A stretch of 64,000 nucleotides of DNA from Imperialibacter sp. EC-SDR9. Its GTDB lineage: Bacteria > Bacteroidota > Bacteroidia > Cytophagales > Cyclobacteriaceae. Shown piece after piece: positions 17,285-25,993 of the stretch (positions are counted from its first letter, which is position 1; each line of letters begins with the position of its first letter). The translations under genes were made by a program, and so were the position numbers. The notes beneath the pieces are model-generated. The model saw nothing but the letters and a program-made list of their open reading frames with translations. It ran no database searches and was not told the DNA's origin. The stretch is taken from contig NZ_LR701602.1 in assembly GCF_902498805.1 (NCBI RefSeq), positions 1 through 64,000 on the forward strand. The letters are read 5' to 3'.

Positions 17285-18748
17285 ATGAAGAAATATATAT
17301 CAATTACACTGAGTGCTGTGGTGCTGATACTGGCTTCATGCACAGGAGATTTTGAAGAGCTAAACACAAACCCCAACCGGCCTGTAAGTGTAGGTGCGCA
17401 GTTTTTGTTGCCGCAGGCATTGCAAACTACCATCGATAACTACTGGGGAAATAAGACCAGAAACCAAAGGCTCAACTTTGATCATGCGATGTCGTGGGTA
17501 GGGTATATTTCCCGTAATATTTATGAAAATGAGGGAGACAATTACAATGTGCAACCCTCGGTAAACATATCCAACTGGGAGGTTTTCTATACAGACGGGC
17601 TTATCAATTTTCAGAAGATTGTTGAAATAGCGGGGCCCGATGGCGATAAGTACAATCCCAATTACATGGGAATTGGGATTGGTATGAAGGCGTGGATATT
17701 TTCTATGTTAACGGATGTATGGGGCGCCATTCCCTATTCCGAGGCAGCAAGAGGTACAGATGCAGAGGCAATTTTCTCTCCGTCTTATGACTCCCAGGAA
17801 ACAGTGTACGCCGGCATTATTGCCGACCTTGAGGAAGCTAATAGCCTACTTGACGCTTCAGGGCCAAGTGTTTCCGGGGATATCCTTTTCAATGGAAATA
17901 TCCTTATGTGGAAGAAGTTTTTTAATTCCCTTCGCTTTCGACTGTTGAACAGGCAAGCGCATATTGTGGCCGGTTCGGGGGCAATAATGCAAGCAATGCT
18001 TAATGATCCGGCCACCTATCCGATGATGGAAAGCAATGCTGAAATGGCTGCCTTGACTTATGGATCACGTCCGACCAACAACCCCTGGCATGATATACTC
18101 ATCCTTCAGGGCAGAACCGACTGGAATATGAGCAGCACACTTGTTGACAAAATGGGCGAAATGGGAGACCCAAGGCTGTCAGTTTTTGCGACGCCGGGAG
18201 AGTTTGCTGAGGGTGAGATTTTGGGAACGCCCAATGGACTTCCGGGCTCAGTTGGCTCAAATTACCTGGGTTATAGTGCGATCATTAATCCAGATAATTT
18301 TGCTCAGGAAACGTCGTCGGTTATCCTGATGAGCTATGCCGAACTGCTGTTTTTGAAGGCAGAAGCCGCTTTGGAGGGGGACATCACGGGAGACCCTCAG
18401 ATGTATTTTGATCAGGCTGTTCAAGCTTCATTTGACCAGTATGATACAACCATGCCGACGGGATTTGTTGCGTCTTTAGGCCCTGTTTCAAAGGAAAATA
18501 TTATCACTCAAAAGTGGGTGGCACTATTTGGTCAGGGTATAGAGGCATGGACTGAGCTGAGACGCACAGGTTTTCCAGTGCTTCCTGCGGCCGATCCAAG
18601 GGCTTTGTTTCAAAACGACGGTGTGCTTCCTACAAGGTTAGTGTATCCTTCCACTGAGTATTCACTAAATGGGACAAATGTTGAAGCCGGTGCAGCACTC
18701 AATGGTGGCCCCGACGACATGAAGACAGCTCTCTGGTGGGTGGAATAA
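17285..18748 (+). CDS. SusD/RagB-family nutrient-binding lipoprotein
   Basis: A 487-residue surface lipoprotein with lipobox LILAS-C19 and an N-terminus FEELNTNPNRP typical of the SusD-like group often annotated as SusD/RagB nutrient-binding outer membrane lipoprotein. TPR-like helices are seen around MKAWIFSMLTDVWGAIPYSEA (residues 134-154); the late EAWTELRRTGFPVLP is a further family mark. It acts with the SusC channel encoded just upstream to capture and import an oligomeric substrate. Substrate unknown. Confidence 0.93.
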   Translation: MKKYISITLSAVVLILASCTGDFEELNTNPNRPVSVGAQFLLPQALQTTIDNYWGNKTRNQRLNFDHAMSWVGYISRNIYENEGDNYNVQPSVNISNWEVFYTDGLINFQKIVEIAGPDGDKYNPNYMGIGIGMKAWIFSMLTDVWGAIPYSEAARGTDAEAIFSPSYDSQETVYAGIIADLEEANSLLDASGPSVSGDILFNGNILMWKKFFNSLRFRLLNRQAHIVAGSGAIMQAMLNDPATYPMMESNAEMAALTYGSRPTNNPWHDILILQGRTDWNMSSTLVDKMGEMGDPRLSVFATPGEFAEGEILGTPNGLPGSVGSNYLGYSAIINPDNFAQETSSVILMSYAELLFLKAEAALEGDITGDPQMYFDQAVQASFDQYDTTMPTGFVASLGPVSKENIITQKWVALFGQGIEAWTELRRTGFPVLPAADPRALFQNDGVLPTRLVYPSTEYSLNGTNVEAGAALNGGPDDMKTALWWVE

Positions 18749-18792
18749 TCCGACGTAAAAAAATGATGATAACTAAATCAAGCGTAGAAAAG

Positions 18793-19155
18793 ATGAAAAA
18801 GATATATAAAGTTGCTCAAATCTTTGTGGCGGCACTTGTTTTTGCAGCCTGTGAAAAGGAGGATGAACTCATTTTGCCAAGGGTAGCGTCGCCAGTGCTG
18901 TTGGTGACCGAGGACGGAACGGACAATGTGATGGCGTATTTTTATGAGCTTGACAAGTCCGGTATTTTGAATCAGTCAGTTGGGATTGATACGATTCCGG
19001 TTGCCGGGTTGTCGATTGAAGTTTTTGCTGCCGGAGTAGCTTTGGGGAACTTTGAAACGGGAACTGACGGAGCCATTTCTATAGACTTTACAGATACTAA
19101 GCCAAATGAATACGCTGGAGAATATAAAGGAATCGCCTTTAGAATCTTCAAATAG
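18793..19155 (+). CDS. Small lipoprotein of the SusCD cassette
   Basis: 120 residues from ATG 18793, chosen because it places a clean lipoprotein signal (MKKIYKVAQ, hydrophobic run, lipobox LVFAA-C20) at the N-terminus; ATG codons at 18763 and 18766 would add 9-10 residues. The mature part starts EKEDELILPRVASPVLL and is predicted beta-rich, with a possible Ig-like fold (inference). It follows susD directly and precedes a strong terminator, so it is the third gene of the cassette and may be an accessory surface protein of the transporter. Family not recognised. Confidence 0.75.
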   Translation: MKKIYKVAQIFVAALVFAACEKEDELILPRVASPVLLVTEDGTDNVMAYFYELDKSGILNQSVGIDTIPVAGLSIEVFAAGVALGNFETGTDGAISIDFTDTKPNEYAGEYKGIAFRIFK

Positions 19156-19189
19156 CAAAAAAAGGAACTTGTAAACTTTAGCATCCGGG

Positions 19190-19220
19190 AACCCATGAGT
19201 GAAAGCTCATGGGTTTTTTT
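19190..19220 (+). terminator. Rho-independent terminator ending the SusCD cassette
   Basis: Ten-bp perfect stem AACCCATGAG (19190-19199) with CTCATGGGTT (19206-19215), 6-nt loop, T-run to 19220. It isolates the SusCD cassette from argB. Confidence 0.88.
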
Positions 19221-19252
19221 CTGTTTTATTCCTTTTACTGCATATAGAAGTA

Positions 19253-19260
19253 TATTTTTG
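19253..19260 (+). promoter_or_regulatory. Candidate -7 element for argB
   Basis: TATTTTTG matches TAnnTTTG and lies 42 bases before the argB start, just after the cassette terminator, so argB-argE-argH probably have their own promoter. No convincing -33 box was found. Confidence 0.4.
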
Positions 19261-19302
19261 AAGCTGCATTAGAAAGATGATTTTGTAGAGGCCTAAAGAG
19301 TA

Positions 19303-20085
19303 ATGAAGAATTTAACGGTAGTGAAAGTTGGTGGTGGGGTACTGGAAAATGAGGAGTCTTCCAGCCAATTTCTTAAAGCATTTGCAGCGCTGGAGGGGAA
19401 TAAACTGTTAGTACATGGTGGAGGAAGGCTAGCCGATCAGTATCTTCTTAAGCTCGGTCTCAAGCCAAACATGGTGAATGGCAGACGGGTAACTGATAAA
19501 GATACGCTTGAAGTGGTGACTATGGTGTATGGTGGCCTGGTGAACAAACAGTTAGTTGCCAATCTACAGAGCCGGAAGGTAAACGCTATGGGGCTCACGG
19601 GTGCTGACGGCAACCTGATAGTGAGCGCAAAGCGCCCTTCTGATAATGGGGTTGACTGGGGCTTTGTCGGTGATCCTTTAAAGGTGAATGCCGATTTGCT
19701 GCATAGACTCATAGAGCAAGGCACCGTGCCAGTGATTGCGCCACTCACTCACGATGGGAAGGGGACATTGCTTAACACCAACGCCGATACCATGGCAACG
19801 GTGGTGTCGGTGGCTTTGGCGAGGCATTATGAAGTGACCCTCATCTTTGCCTTTGATAAGGCCGGAGTGCTCACCGATGTGGACGATGACAATTCTGTGG
19901 TTGAAAAGATAGATGAAGCGGGCTTTGCTGAAATGAAAGCCTCCGGACAAATACATTCGGGAATGATACCCAAGCTTGAAAGCGCTTTCGAGGCCCTGAA
20001 TGAAGGAATAAGGAAGATACGAATTGTGGGCTTCGCTAATATTTCAAATGAAAAAGCGGGCACCACGCTCCAGCTAGAAAAATAG
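19303..20085 (+). CDS. argB: N-acyl-glutamate kinase
   Basis: ArgB, 260 residues, amino-acid-kinase family; phosphorylates the N-acylated glutamate. Glycine-rich VKVGGGVLE is at residues 6-14, LLVHGGGRLADQ near residue 35 and the LNTNADTMATVVS nucleotide/acyl region near residue 158. The residues that decide N-acetyl versus N-succinyl glutamate cannot be judged by eye. First gene of the second half of the cluster, 5 bases before the M20 gene. Confidence 0.93.
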   Translation: MKNLTVVKVGGGVLENEESSSQFLKAFAALEGNKLLVHGGGRLADQYLLKLGLKPNMVNGRRVTDKDTLEVVTMVYGGLVNKQLVANLQSRKVNAMGLTGADGNLIVSAKRPSDNGVDWGFVGDPLKVNADLLHRLIEQGTVPVIAPLTHDGKGTLLNTNADTMATVVSVALARHYEVTLIFAFDKAGVLTDVDDDNSVVEKIDEAGFAEMKASGQIHSGMIPKLESAFEALNEGIRKIRIVGFANISNEKAGTTLQLEK

Positions 20086-20090
20086 AATAA

Positions 20091-21170
20091 ATGACAGTAA
20101 AAGAGTTGACCGAAGGGTCAGTCCAGCTATTGAAAGACCTCATTGCTATTCAGTCTTTTAGCCGAGAGGAAGACCGGACTGGTGATGCTATTCAGAATTT
20201 TTTTGAGGAGCATGGAGTGCCTGTACAAAGGGTACAGAATAATATCATTGTAAAGAATATGCATTTTGAGCCTGGTAAACCTGCGATCTTGCTCAACTCT
20301 CACCATGATACCGTCAAACCCAACAAGGGTTATACCAGAGATCCATTTCTAGCTCATGTGGAAGAAGGCAAACTTTTCGGACTGGGCAGCAACGATGCTG
20401 GTGGCCCCTTGGTCTCGCTTATGGCTGCTTTTTTGCATTTTTATTACAAAACCGATCTGGCTTACAATATTTATCTGGTAGCGTCGGCAGAGGAGGAGGT
20501 GTCGGGCAAGGAGGGGATAGAAATTGCCTTGCCGGTGCTGGAAAATGTGGAAGTAGGGGTAGTGGGCGAACCCACGGGCATGAATATGGCAGTGGCCGAA
20601 AAGGGACTGATGGTGTTAGACTGTGAGGCCAAAGGTGTGGCCGGTCATGCTGCAAGAGACATTGGAGAAAATGCTATTTACAAGGCGATAAAAGATATTG
20701 AATGGATCAGAGCTCAGAAGCTGCCCAAGACTTCGCAATGGCTTGGGCCCGTGAAGATGTCGGTGACCGTAATCAATGCCGGGTCGCAGCATAACGTGAT
20801 CCCCGATTCCTGCAAGTTTGTGGTGGATGTGAGGGTCAACGATTGTTATACTTTGCCTGAGATAGTTGACTTTATAAAACAGGGCGTTAGTTCAGAAGTG
20901 GTTCCCAGGTCGATGAGGATGAATCCATCGACTATTCCCGTTGAGCACCCACTTGTTTTGGCCGCTAAAAACCAAAACATCCATTTATTTGGCTCTGATA
21001 CCACGTCAGATCAGGCGCTCATGCCATTTAGTACCGTAAAAATGGGGCCTGGACTGTCAGAGCGTTCCCATACTGCCGACGAGTTTATCTACCTTTCGGA
21101 AATAGAAGAGGGGATAAAAATATACATTCGTCTTCTGGAAGAAGTGTTAACCAAACCAACGCCTGCTTGA
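20091..21170 (+). CDS. argE: M20 family deacylase (ArgE-like, N-acyl-citrulline/ornithine)
   Basis: A 359-residue M20 zinc peptidase. Metal and catalytic residues are visible in LLNSHHDTVKP (residues 64-74), GLGSNDAGGP (98-107) and SAEEEVSGKEG near residue 131; the dimerisation lid contains the GHAARD motif. Because the carbamoyltransferase of this cluster works on acylated ornithine, the expected substrate is N-acyl-citrulline rather than N-acetylornithine; this follows from the Xanthomonas/Bacteroides pathway and is not proven by the sequence. Tight spacing with argB and argH supports an operon. Confidence 0.88.
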   Translation: MTVKELTEGSVQLLKDLIAIQSFSREEDRTGDAIQNFFEEHGVPVQRVQNNIIVKNMHFEPGKPAILLNSHHDTVKPNKGYTRDPFLAHVEEGKLFGLGSNDAGGPLVSLMAAFLHFYYKTDLAYNIYLVASAEEEVSGKEGIEIALPVLENVEVGVVGEPTGMNMAVAEKGLMVLDCEAKGVAGHAARDIGENAIYKAIKDIEWIRAQKLPKTSQWLGPVKMSVTVINAGSQHNVIPDSCKFVVDVRVNDCYTLPEIVDFIKQGVSSEVVPRSMRMNPSTIPVEHPLVLAAKNQNIHLFGSDTTSDQALMPFSTVKMGPGLSERSHTADEFIYLSEIEEGIKIYIRLLEEVLTKPTPA

Positions 21171-21191
21171 ACAGGTGTTTTATTGTACGAA

Positions 21192-22529
21192 ATGAAACTT
21201 TGGGATAAGAATATAACCACGAACCAGGCGGTGCATCAGTTCACTGTCGGCAACGATCAGGTGCTGGACATGCAGCTGGCAGCTTTCGATATTTATGGCA
21301 ACATGGCCCACAGCAGGATGTTGCAGTCTATTGGTATACTTACCGAAGACGAGTCGAGAGAACTGCACAAAGGGCTATTAAAACTACTGGCTGAAGTGAA
21401 AGGGGGCAATTTCTCCATTGCACCCGACACTGAAGACATCCATTCTGAAGTCGAATTTCGGCTCACTGAAATGCTCGGCGATCTTGGTAAAAAGATTCAC
21501 ACAGGTCGCTCCAGAAACGACCAGGTGCTGGTGGACTTGAAAATGTATGTGAGAGCTGAAATTGAGGAGATTGTCCGGCTTATTGAACAGCTGGTCAGGC
21601 TTCTGGGTGAAAAAAGCGACGCATACAAAGAAGTGCTTCTGCCGGGCTACACGCATTTCCAGGTGGCTATGCCATCTTCAGTGGGGTTGTGGCTTGGAGC
21701 TTATGCGGAGTCTCTTACGGACGATCTCGAATTATTATTGGGGGCCTACAAGCAGGCTAACAAAAATCCGCTCGGTTCTGGTGCGGGTTATGGCTCTTCT
21801 TTTCCTTTGGATAGAGACCTTACGACGGAGCTTTTGGGTTTCGATGCGCCCAATGTGAACGTGGTTTATGCACAAATGACCCGTGGCAAGCTTGAGCGTT
21901 CTACGCTCTATTCACTGGCAGGGGTGGCGCAGTCGCTTGCCAAGCTGGCTTATGACAACTGCCTGTACATGAGCCAAAACTATGGCTTTCTGTCTTACCC
22001 GGATGAACTAACAACCGGCTCCAGTATCATGCCCCACAAGAAGAACCCTGATGTGTGGGAGCTGATCCGGGCCAAATGCAACGAAGTGTCAGCAACACCA
22101 ACCGTGGTTCAGCAGGTGACGGGGAACCTGCCCTCAGGTTACCACCGTGACTTTCAGGTGCTGAAAGAGTACCTGATGCCATCCATTCAAAAAGTGAAAG
22201 ACTGCCTGGCGATGACGCACCTTATGGTGTCGAATGTGAAAGTCAAAACGGATCTGGTAGCCAAGCCGGAGTACGATTACCTGTTCACGGTGGAAAAGGT
22301 AAATGAATTGGTGCAAGCTGGTGTGCCGTTTCGGGAGGCCTATCGTGAGGTGGCCAAAGAAATAGGTGCCGGCACCTACAAGCCCAACCGGAACATTAAG
22401 CACACTCACCTGGGGTCAGTCGGCAGTTTAGGGAACGAAAGAATAAAGGTCATGATGGAGGAGCGGGTGGCTGCTTTCAACTTTGGTAAAGTTCATTCGG
22501 CATTGGACTCCCTTAAGAAGGGGCAGTAG
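21192..22529 (+). CDS. argH: Argininosuccinate lyase
   Basis: ArgH, 445 residues from ATG 21192 (a TTG at 21183 is less likely). Splits argininosuccinate to arginine and fumarate. The superfamily signature GSSIMPHKKNPD is at residues 276-287, and KIHTGRSRNDQV near residue 101 and PGYTHFQVAMP near residue 151 are further active-site motifs. Last gene of the arginine cluster; a DUF2807 gene follows after 86 bases. Confidence 0.95.
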   Translation: MKLWDKNITTNQAVHQFTVGNDQVLDMQLAAFDIYGNMAHSRMLQSIGILTEDESRELHKGLLKLLAEVKGGNFSIAPDTEDIHSEVEFRLTEMLGDLGKKIHTGRSRNDQVLVDLKMYVRAEIEEIVRLIEQLVRLLGEKSDAYKEVLLPGYTHFQVAMPSSVGLWLGAYAESLTDDLELLLGAYKQANKNPLGSGAGYGSSFPLDRDLTTELLGFDAPNVNVVYAQMTRGKLERSTLYSLAGVAQSLAKLAYDNCLYMSQNYGFLSYPDELTTGSSIMPHKKNPDVWELIRAKCNEVSATPTVVQQVTGNLPSGYHRDFQVLKEYLMPSIQKVKDCLAMTHLMVSNVKVKTDLVAKPEYDYLFTVEKVNELVQAGVPFREAYREVAKEIGAGTYKPNRNIKHTHLGSVGSLGNERIKVMMEERVAAFNFGKVHSALDSLKKGQ

Positions 22530-22615
22530 TCTCTGGTGCATATGTTCATCGGCGCATTATCAGCTTAGCGGAAACCTTTCAATAGTTCATGGTACTTTAA
22601 CAGAAAGTAAGTACA

Positions 22616-23317
22616 ATGAAGTCGATAGGTTTATTTCTTCTTTTTTCTCTTCCCCTCTTTTCAGCTGGCTACGCTCAAAATGCCATGGTAAGTGAGTACC
22701 GGGATTTGAGACCGTTTAGCGCCATTTATGCCAGGGGAGGCATTGATGTGTATATCAAACAGAATGACTCTACTACCACACTTGTTGAGGGCACCTTGCA
22801 GGAGATGAAATACCTTATGACAGAGGTTGTTGAGGATGTTTTGTATATCTACTATTCAGACAAAAGGCTGAAAGATGGACGAAACCGCAAGGGCCGGGTG
22901 TATATTACTATTCCAACTATAGCCGGAATAAAGAGCAGAGGAGGCTCTGACGTGTATGGCGAAGGTATCTTTAAATTGGATGAGATAGAACTCATAGCCA
23001 CCGGAGGAAGTGATATTCGAATGGCAGTAGCAGCAAAGAAGCTTGTTGCCAACTCTTCAGGTGGAGCCGATATTATTCTCAGTGGAGAAACCGATTTCTT
23101 CAAGGCTGAGGCATCTGGTGGCAGCGACATCAACGCTCATGATTTGAAGGTAAAAAGGGCGGAGCTCCAAGCCGGAGGCGGAGCCGATATTCACATATCT
23201 TTCGTAGAAGAGTTGTCAGCAGAAGTTCACGGTGGTGCTGATATTTCTTACAGAGGGACACCTGACAAAGTGTATGTGGTGCAGAAGGGCGGCGGGGATG
23301 TGAAGAGAAGGAATTGA
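22616..23317 (+). CDS. DUF2807 (head GIN domain) secreted protein
   Basis: A 233-residue exported protein with a signal peptide ending AGYAQ (about residue 20). The mature domain matches the putative autotransporter adhesin head GIN family (DUF2807), with the entry RDLRPFSAIYARGGIDVYI. It shows at least six repeats of a GG(S/A)D(I/V) motif (RGGSDV, TGGSDI, SGGADI, SGGSDI, GGGADI, HGGADI), consistent with a right-handed beta-solenoid (inference). Function in Bacteroidota is unknown. Convergent with the next gene, 18 bases apart. Confidence 0.88.
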   Translation: MKSIGLFLLFSLPLFSAGYAQNAMVSEYRDLRPFSAIYARGGIDVYIKQNDSTTTLVEGTLQEMKYLMTEVVEDVLYIYYSDKRLKDGRNRKGRVYITIPTIAGIKSRGGSDVYGEGIFKLDEIELIATGGSDIRMAVAAKKLVANSSGGADIILSGETDFFKAEASGGSDINAHDLKVKRAELQAGGGADIHISFVEELSAEVHGGADISYRGTPDKVYVVQKGGGDVKRRN

Positions 23318-23335
23318 GACTTTTTACCTTTTACC

Positions 23336-23905
23336 CTATCTTCTTAGTTGCTTGATCTTTATGTTGGCGGCCGAATCCTCAATCAGCGTCGTCAGTCTTT
23401 TCAGTCGTGTGACTTCCTGTTTGGCACTAATCACCCACCAAATAGCAGGTTTTTTATAAGAAGGAATCATTTTGCCGAAATTGCGCCACGCTGTTTTATT
23501 AGCTCTGAATATGCGTTCATAGTCTTTGCCAAGGGTAACCTTCTTTTCCCTAAAGGAATAAAGATCTGACATTTTATCTTCCCTCATCCTGAATATTTCA
23601 AGGCCTGCCGGGAGCATGAGTCCCAGTTTTGTGAGCTCGTCAACCTTCTCGATATTCACCGGACTCCAGATGCTTTTTGGCCTGCGGGGTGTGAAACGAA
23701 TGGAGTAGCTCTCTTCGTCTATCGACCTCCTTATGCCATCTATCCAGCCAAAGCAAAGCGCCTGATCGACCGACTCGGGCCAGGTAATGCTCGGCTTGCC
23801 TGATGCTTTCTTGTAAAAACCCACCAGAAGTTCAGTTTCCTGTTGGTGGTTTTTTTCGAGCCATTTTCGAAAATCCGATGGGGTTGGGAAAAAGGTGGGT
23901 GACAT
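23336..23905 (-). CDS. YdeI/OmpD-associated family protein
   Basis: A 189-residue cytoplasmic protein matching the YdeI/OmpD-associated (bacteriocin-protection-like) family: an early FRKWLEKNHQQETELLVGFYK, then SVDQALCFGWIDGIRRSID (residues 45-63), RFTPRRPKSIWSPVN and a C-terminal helical part. The family is linked in enterobacteria to resistance to cationic peptides through outer-membrane proteins, but the mechanism is unclear and may not apply here. Single gene with no operon partner. Confidence 0.85.
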   Translation of the reverse strand: MSPTFFPTPSDFRKWLEKNHQQETELLVGFYKKASGKPSITWPESVDQALCFGWIDGIRRSIDEESYSIRFTPRRPKSIWSPVNIEKVDELTKLGLMLPAGLEIFRMREDKMSDLYSFREKKVTLGKDYERIFRANKTAWRNFGKMIPSYKKPAIWWVISAKQEVTRLKRLTTLIEDSAANIKIKQLRR

Positions 23906-23999
23906 TTACATACTTTATGTGGTGATGCAATTTAGCGATACCGATCAATCAAATAAAGTCATGGGAGAATGCACCCGGCATCCCGTAAGATTGTTGTTG

Positions 24000-24407
24000 T
24001 TACACAGCCCTCATTCTGTTGTTTCTCGGGTTGTGCTCAACTTCAGCCAATCCAAGAGCTTCCATCAAAGGCGGCAGGTACATGCCAAATCGCCCCCTCA
24101 ATCCTTTTTTTAACCCATACCACCCGCCGACAGGGTTTTCAGAAGACCTGCCCCACGCTTCAACTGTGCCGTCTTTGGCAGGTTTTTGCTCATCGGCCGA
24201 GCCTAAGTCCATCCAGTCGCCGTGCTTCCTGAGCATTTCATGGAGATCTTTGATGCACCTGAAATCATAGTGCAATACAGTTTTTCCGACTGTGCACACA
24301 AGAATTGCCTTACCGTCCTTTACGTCTTTGTACATTTCGTAGTCGGAGGTCAAAGGTGGCGTCTTCAGCTTCCAGGGGCTTTCTTTGGTGCCTTGATCAG
24401 TAGTCAT
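24000..24407 (-). CDS. Small conserved protein of unknown function
   Basis: 135 residues, cytoplasmic, basic. It opens with ESPWKLKTPPLTSDYEMYKD, then a core ILVCTVGKTVLHYDFRC and KDLHEMLRKHGDWMDLGSAD, and ends in a conserved-looking basic segment (NPRNNRMRAV). I recall similar small proteins in many bacteria but cannot name the family with confidence. It lies 6 bases after the SRPBCC gene and is probably the third gene of the sigma-factor operon. Confidence 0.65.
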   Translation of the reverse strand: MTTDQGTKESPWKLKTPPLTSDYEMYKDVKDGKAILVCTVGKTVLHYDFRCIKDLHEMLRKHGDWMDLGSADEQKPAKDGTVEAWGRSSENPVGGWYGLKKGLRGRFGMYLPPLMEALGLAEVEHNPRNNRMRAV

Positions 24408-24413
24408 AGTAGG

Positions 24414-24944
24414 TCATTTTATGGTTGAGATAATTTCTGCTTCTTTCTTTAGATCTGCCGCATATTGTTCGAACGATTCCTTAAAGTCGGGAATGCTTTT
24501 CGCTGCCAGAGGAAACATCAGCCCGCTCAAGGTCTCCTCCATGGTGAAGTTGATACTTCCGTCGCCCGTGGGGGAGAGAAGATAAGTGCGTGTGCCTTTA
24601 AAGAATGGAGCCATTCCATCGGTCCATGTCATTTTTCTTTCAGGATCAAAGCCTTTCACCTTTAGTTTAAAAGTACGTTTTGGGTCAAGCGTCGACTTCA
24701 ATTCTACCTTCCCACCTTCTTTGATTTCGCCGTGCATCGAAACAATGGTGGAATTCCATCGGGGGAAGTCGCCGGCATTGGTGAGCAAAGCCCAGATAAT
24801 TTCTTTGGAAGCCAGGATATTGATACTCACACAAGTTGTCCGTTTAAAGGTGCGGGAAGTTGTTATTGCAGTTCCGTTTTGTGCATGCAATTGAAGTGCT
24901 GATGTAGCCATCATAAATAGAATTGTTTTGGTAAGATGCGTCAT
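24414..24944 (-). CDS. Exported SRPBCC-family protein
   Basis: 176 residues. Residues 1-21 form a signal peptide (LFMMATSALQLHA-Q). The rest is an SRPBCC/START-like lipid-binding fold: IWALLTNAGDFPRWNSTI near residue 50, GGKVELKSTL, and a C-terminal amphipathic helix after SLSG-type MEETLSGLMFPL. SRPBCC domains bind hydrophobic ligands; ligand unknown. An exported SRPBCC protein is less common than the cytosolic form. Downstream of the ECF sigma factor by 53 bases. Confidence 0.8.
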   Translation of the reverse strand: MTHLTKTILFMMATSALQLHAQNGTAITTSRTFKRTTCVSINILASKEIIWALLTNAGDFPRWNSTIVSMHGEIKEGGKVELKSTLDPKRTFKLKVKGFDPERKMTWTDGMAPFFKGTRTYLLSPTGDGSINFTMEETLSGLMFPLAAKSIPDFKESFEQYAADLKKEAEIISTIK

Positions 24945-24997
24945 TCGTGTTTGTTTGCTTTTGGACGAATGAGCATGTCAAAACGATAGGCTGCATA

Positions 24998-25798
24998 TCA
25001 GGTTTCTTTCAGATAATTATCCATAACTTTTTTATTGTGCTGTAAATGAAGGAGTTGTAACTCAGAGGCGCCAGAGTTAAATGGATAAAGATCTTGCAAA
25101 ATTTTCGTTCTCATGTCGAAAAGCTCTTCTTTGCCTTTGCTTTGAGCCATACGGGCCATGTCAATCTTCATCACCTCTTCCTGTGCTTTTTGCTTCGGGT
25201 TGAAAATACCATTCAACTCTGTACACTGGTGGCAAGCCCCTTCTTTGTTAATGAGTGCGCACTTTTTATCAAAAATGGAAATCATTTTACTGCGGGCCGC
25301 ATGCAGGTAGTATTTGGCCATGGCCTCCGACACCGAGAGAATCTCTGCGACTTCCTGTGCTTTAAACTGATATACTTCCTTCAGCAGCAGGGCAAGTTGT
25401 TGCTCTATAGGGAGTGACTTGCCTATACATGTAAAGCAAAAGGCAATGTGCTCTTTGATTTCGAAGTTGCCTTGCTGCGAGGTCATTCTTACCTGCATCA
25501 TGTTTTGCAGAAAGTCTCTGTTTCCAAGTGCAGCCTCCCTGCAAATGTCTGTGACTGTCTCAGGCCATCGTTTTTTGGATCTCAGCTGGTCTTTGGCCAG
25601 GTTGCTGGCAATAGCGAAAAGCCACGTTTTAATACTGGATTTCCCTTCGAAAGAGGACAGCTTCTGATGCGCTTTGATATAGGTTTCCTGCACCAGGTCT
25701 TCTGTGTCCTCTTCACTGGCAGTCATTCTCAAAAGAAACGATTTCAGCTTTGGTCTTTCTTTTTCAAACTCACTGGTTAACTGCGGCTCCGTGTACAT
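24998..25798 (-). CDS. ECF-type sigma-70 factor with Cys-bearing C-terminal extension
   Basis: 266 residues, long for an ECF factor. Region 2 is clear (SEEDTEDLVQETYIKAHQKL, residues 28-47, then SSIKTWLFAIASNLAKD) and region 4 helix-turn-helix lies near residues 144-168 (KAQEVAEILSVSEAMAKYYL). Beyond it is an ~86-residue extension. Five cysteines stand out: C121 and C124 (FCFTC) in the linker, C180, C189 and C192 (CHQC) at the start of the extension, a plausible metal or redox site. No anti-sigma gene is adjacent, so control may sit within the protein (inference). Likely directs the SRPBCC and small gene downstream, among others. Confidence 0.88.
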   Translation of the reverse strand: MYTEPQLTSEFEKERPKLKSFLLRMTASEEDTEDLVQETYIKAHQKLSSFEGKSSIKTWLFAIASNLAKDQLRSKKRWPETVTDICREAALGNRDFLQNMMQVRMTSQQGNFEIKEHIAFCFTCIGKSLPIEQQLALLLKEVYQFKAQEVAEILSVSEAMAKYYLHAARSKMISIFDKKCALINKEGACHQCTELNGIFNPKQKAQEEVMKIDMARMAQSKGKEELFDMRTKILQDLYPFNSGASELQLLHLQHNKKVMDNYLKET

Positions 25799-25942
25799 GG
25801 TGTATGGCTTGAGGATGTTTTATAAAACTATAAACAACTCAGATTCCTCAATAACTTATGGCACAGAAAGCAAAGGAATTTTCTTGTCGGGGCGGGGAGC
25901 TTTAGATGCTGCCTATGAGGACGGGCGCAATGATGGTAGAGG

Positions 25943-25969
25943 ATCATCCTCCGTTTTGAGGAGGATGAT
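25943..25969. repeat. Perfect 10-bp inverted repeat
   Basis: ATCATCCTCC (25943-25952) and GGAGGATGAT (25960-25969) around a 7-nt loop, in the 195-base gap between the sigma factor start and the cold-shock gene end. No T-run follows on either strand, so it is more like a regulatory or attenuating hairpin than a full terminator. Confidence 0.5.
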
Positions 25970-25993
25970 GGGCTACCGCTAGAGGTTTATCGA

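Noticed and set aside
25815-25982. 55-residue plus-strand frame between the sigma factor and cold-shock genes
   Set aside because: Not recognisable, no signal or motif, and overlaps a perfect hairpin; probably non-coding.
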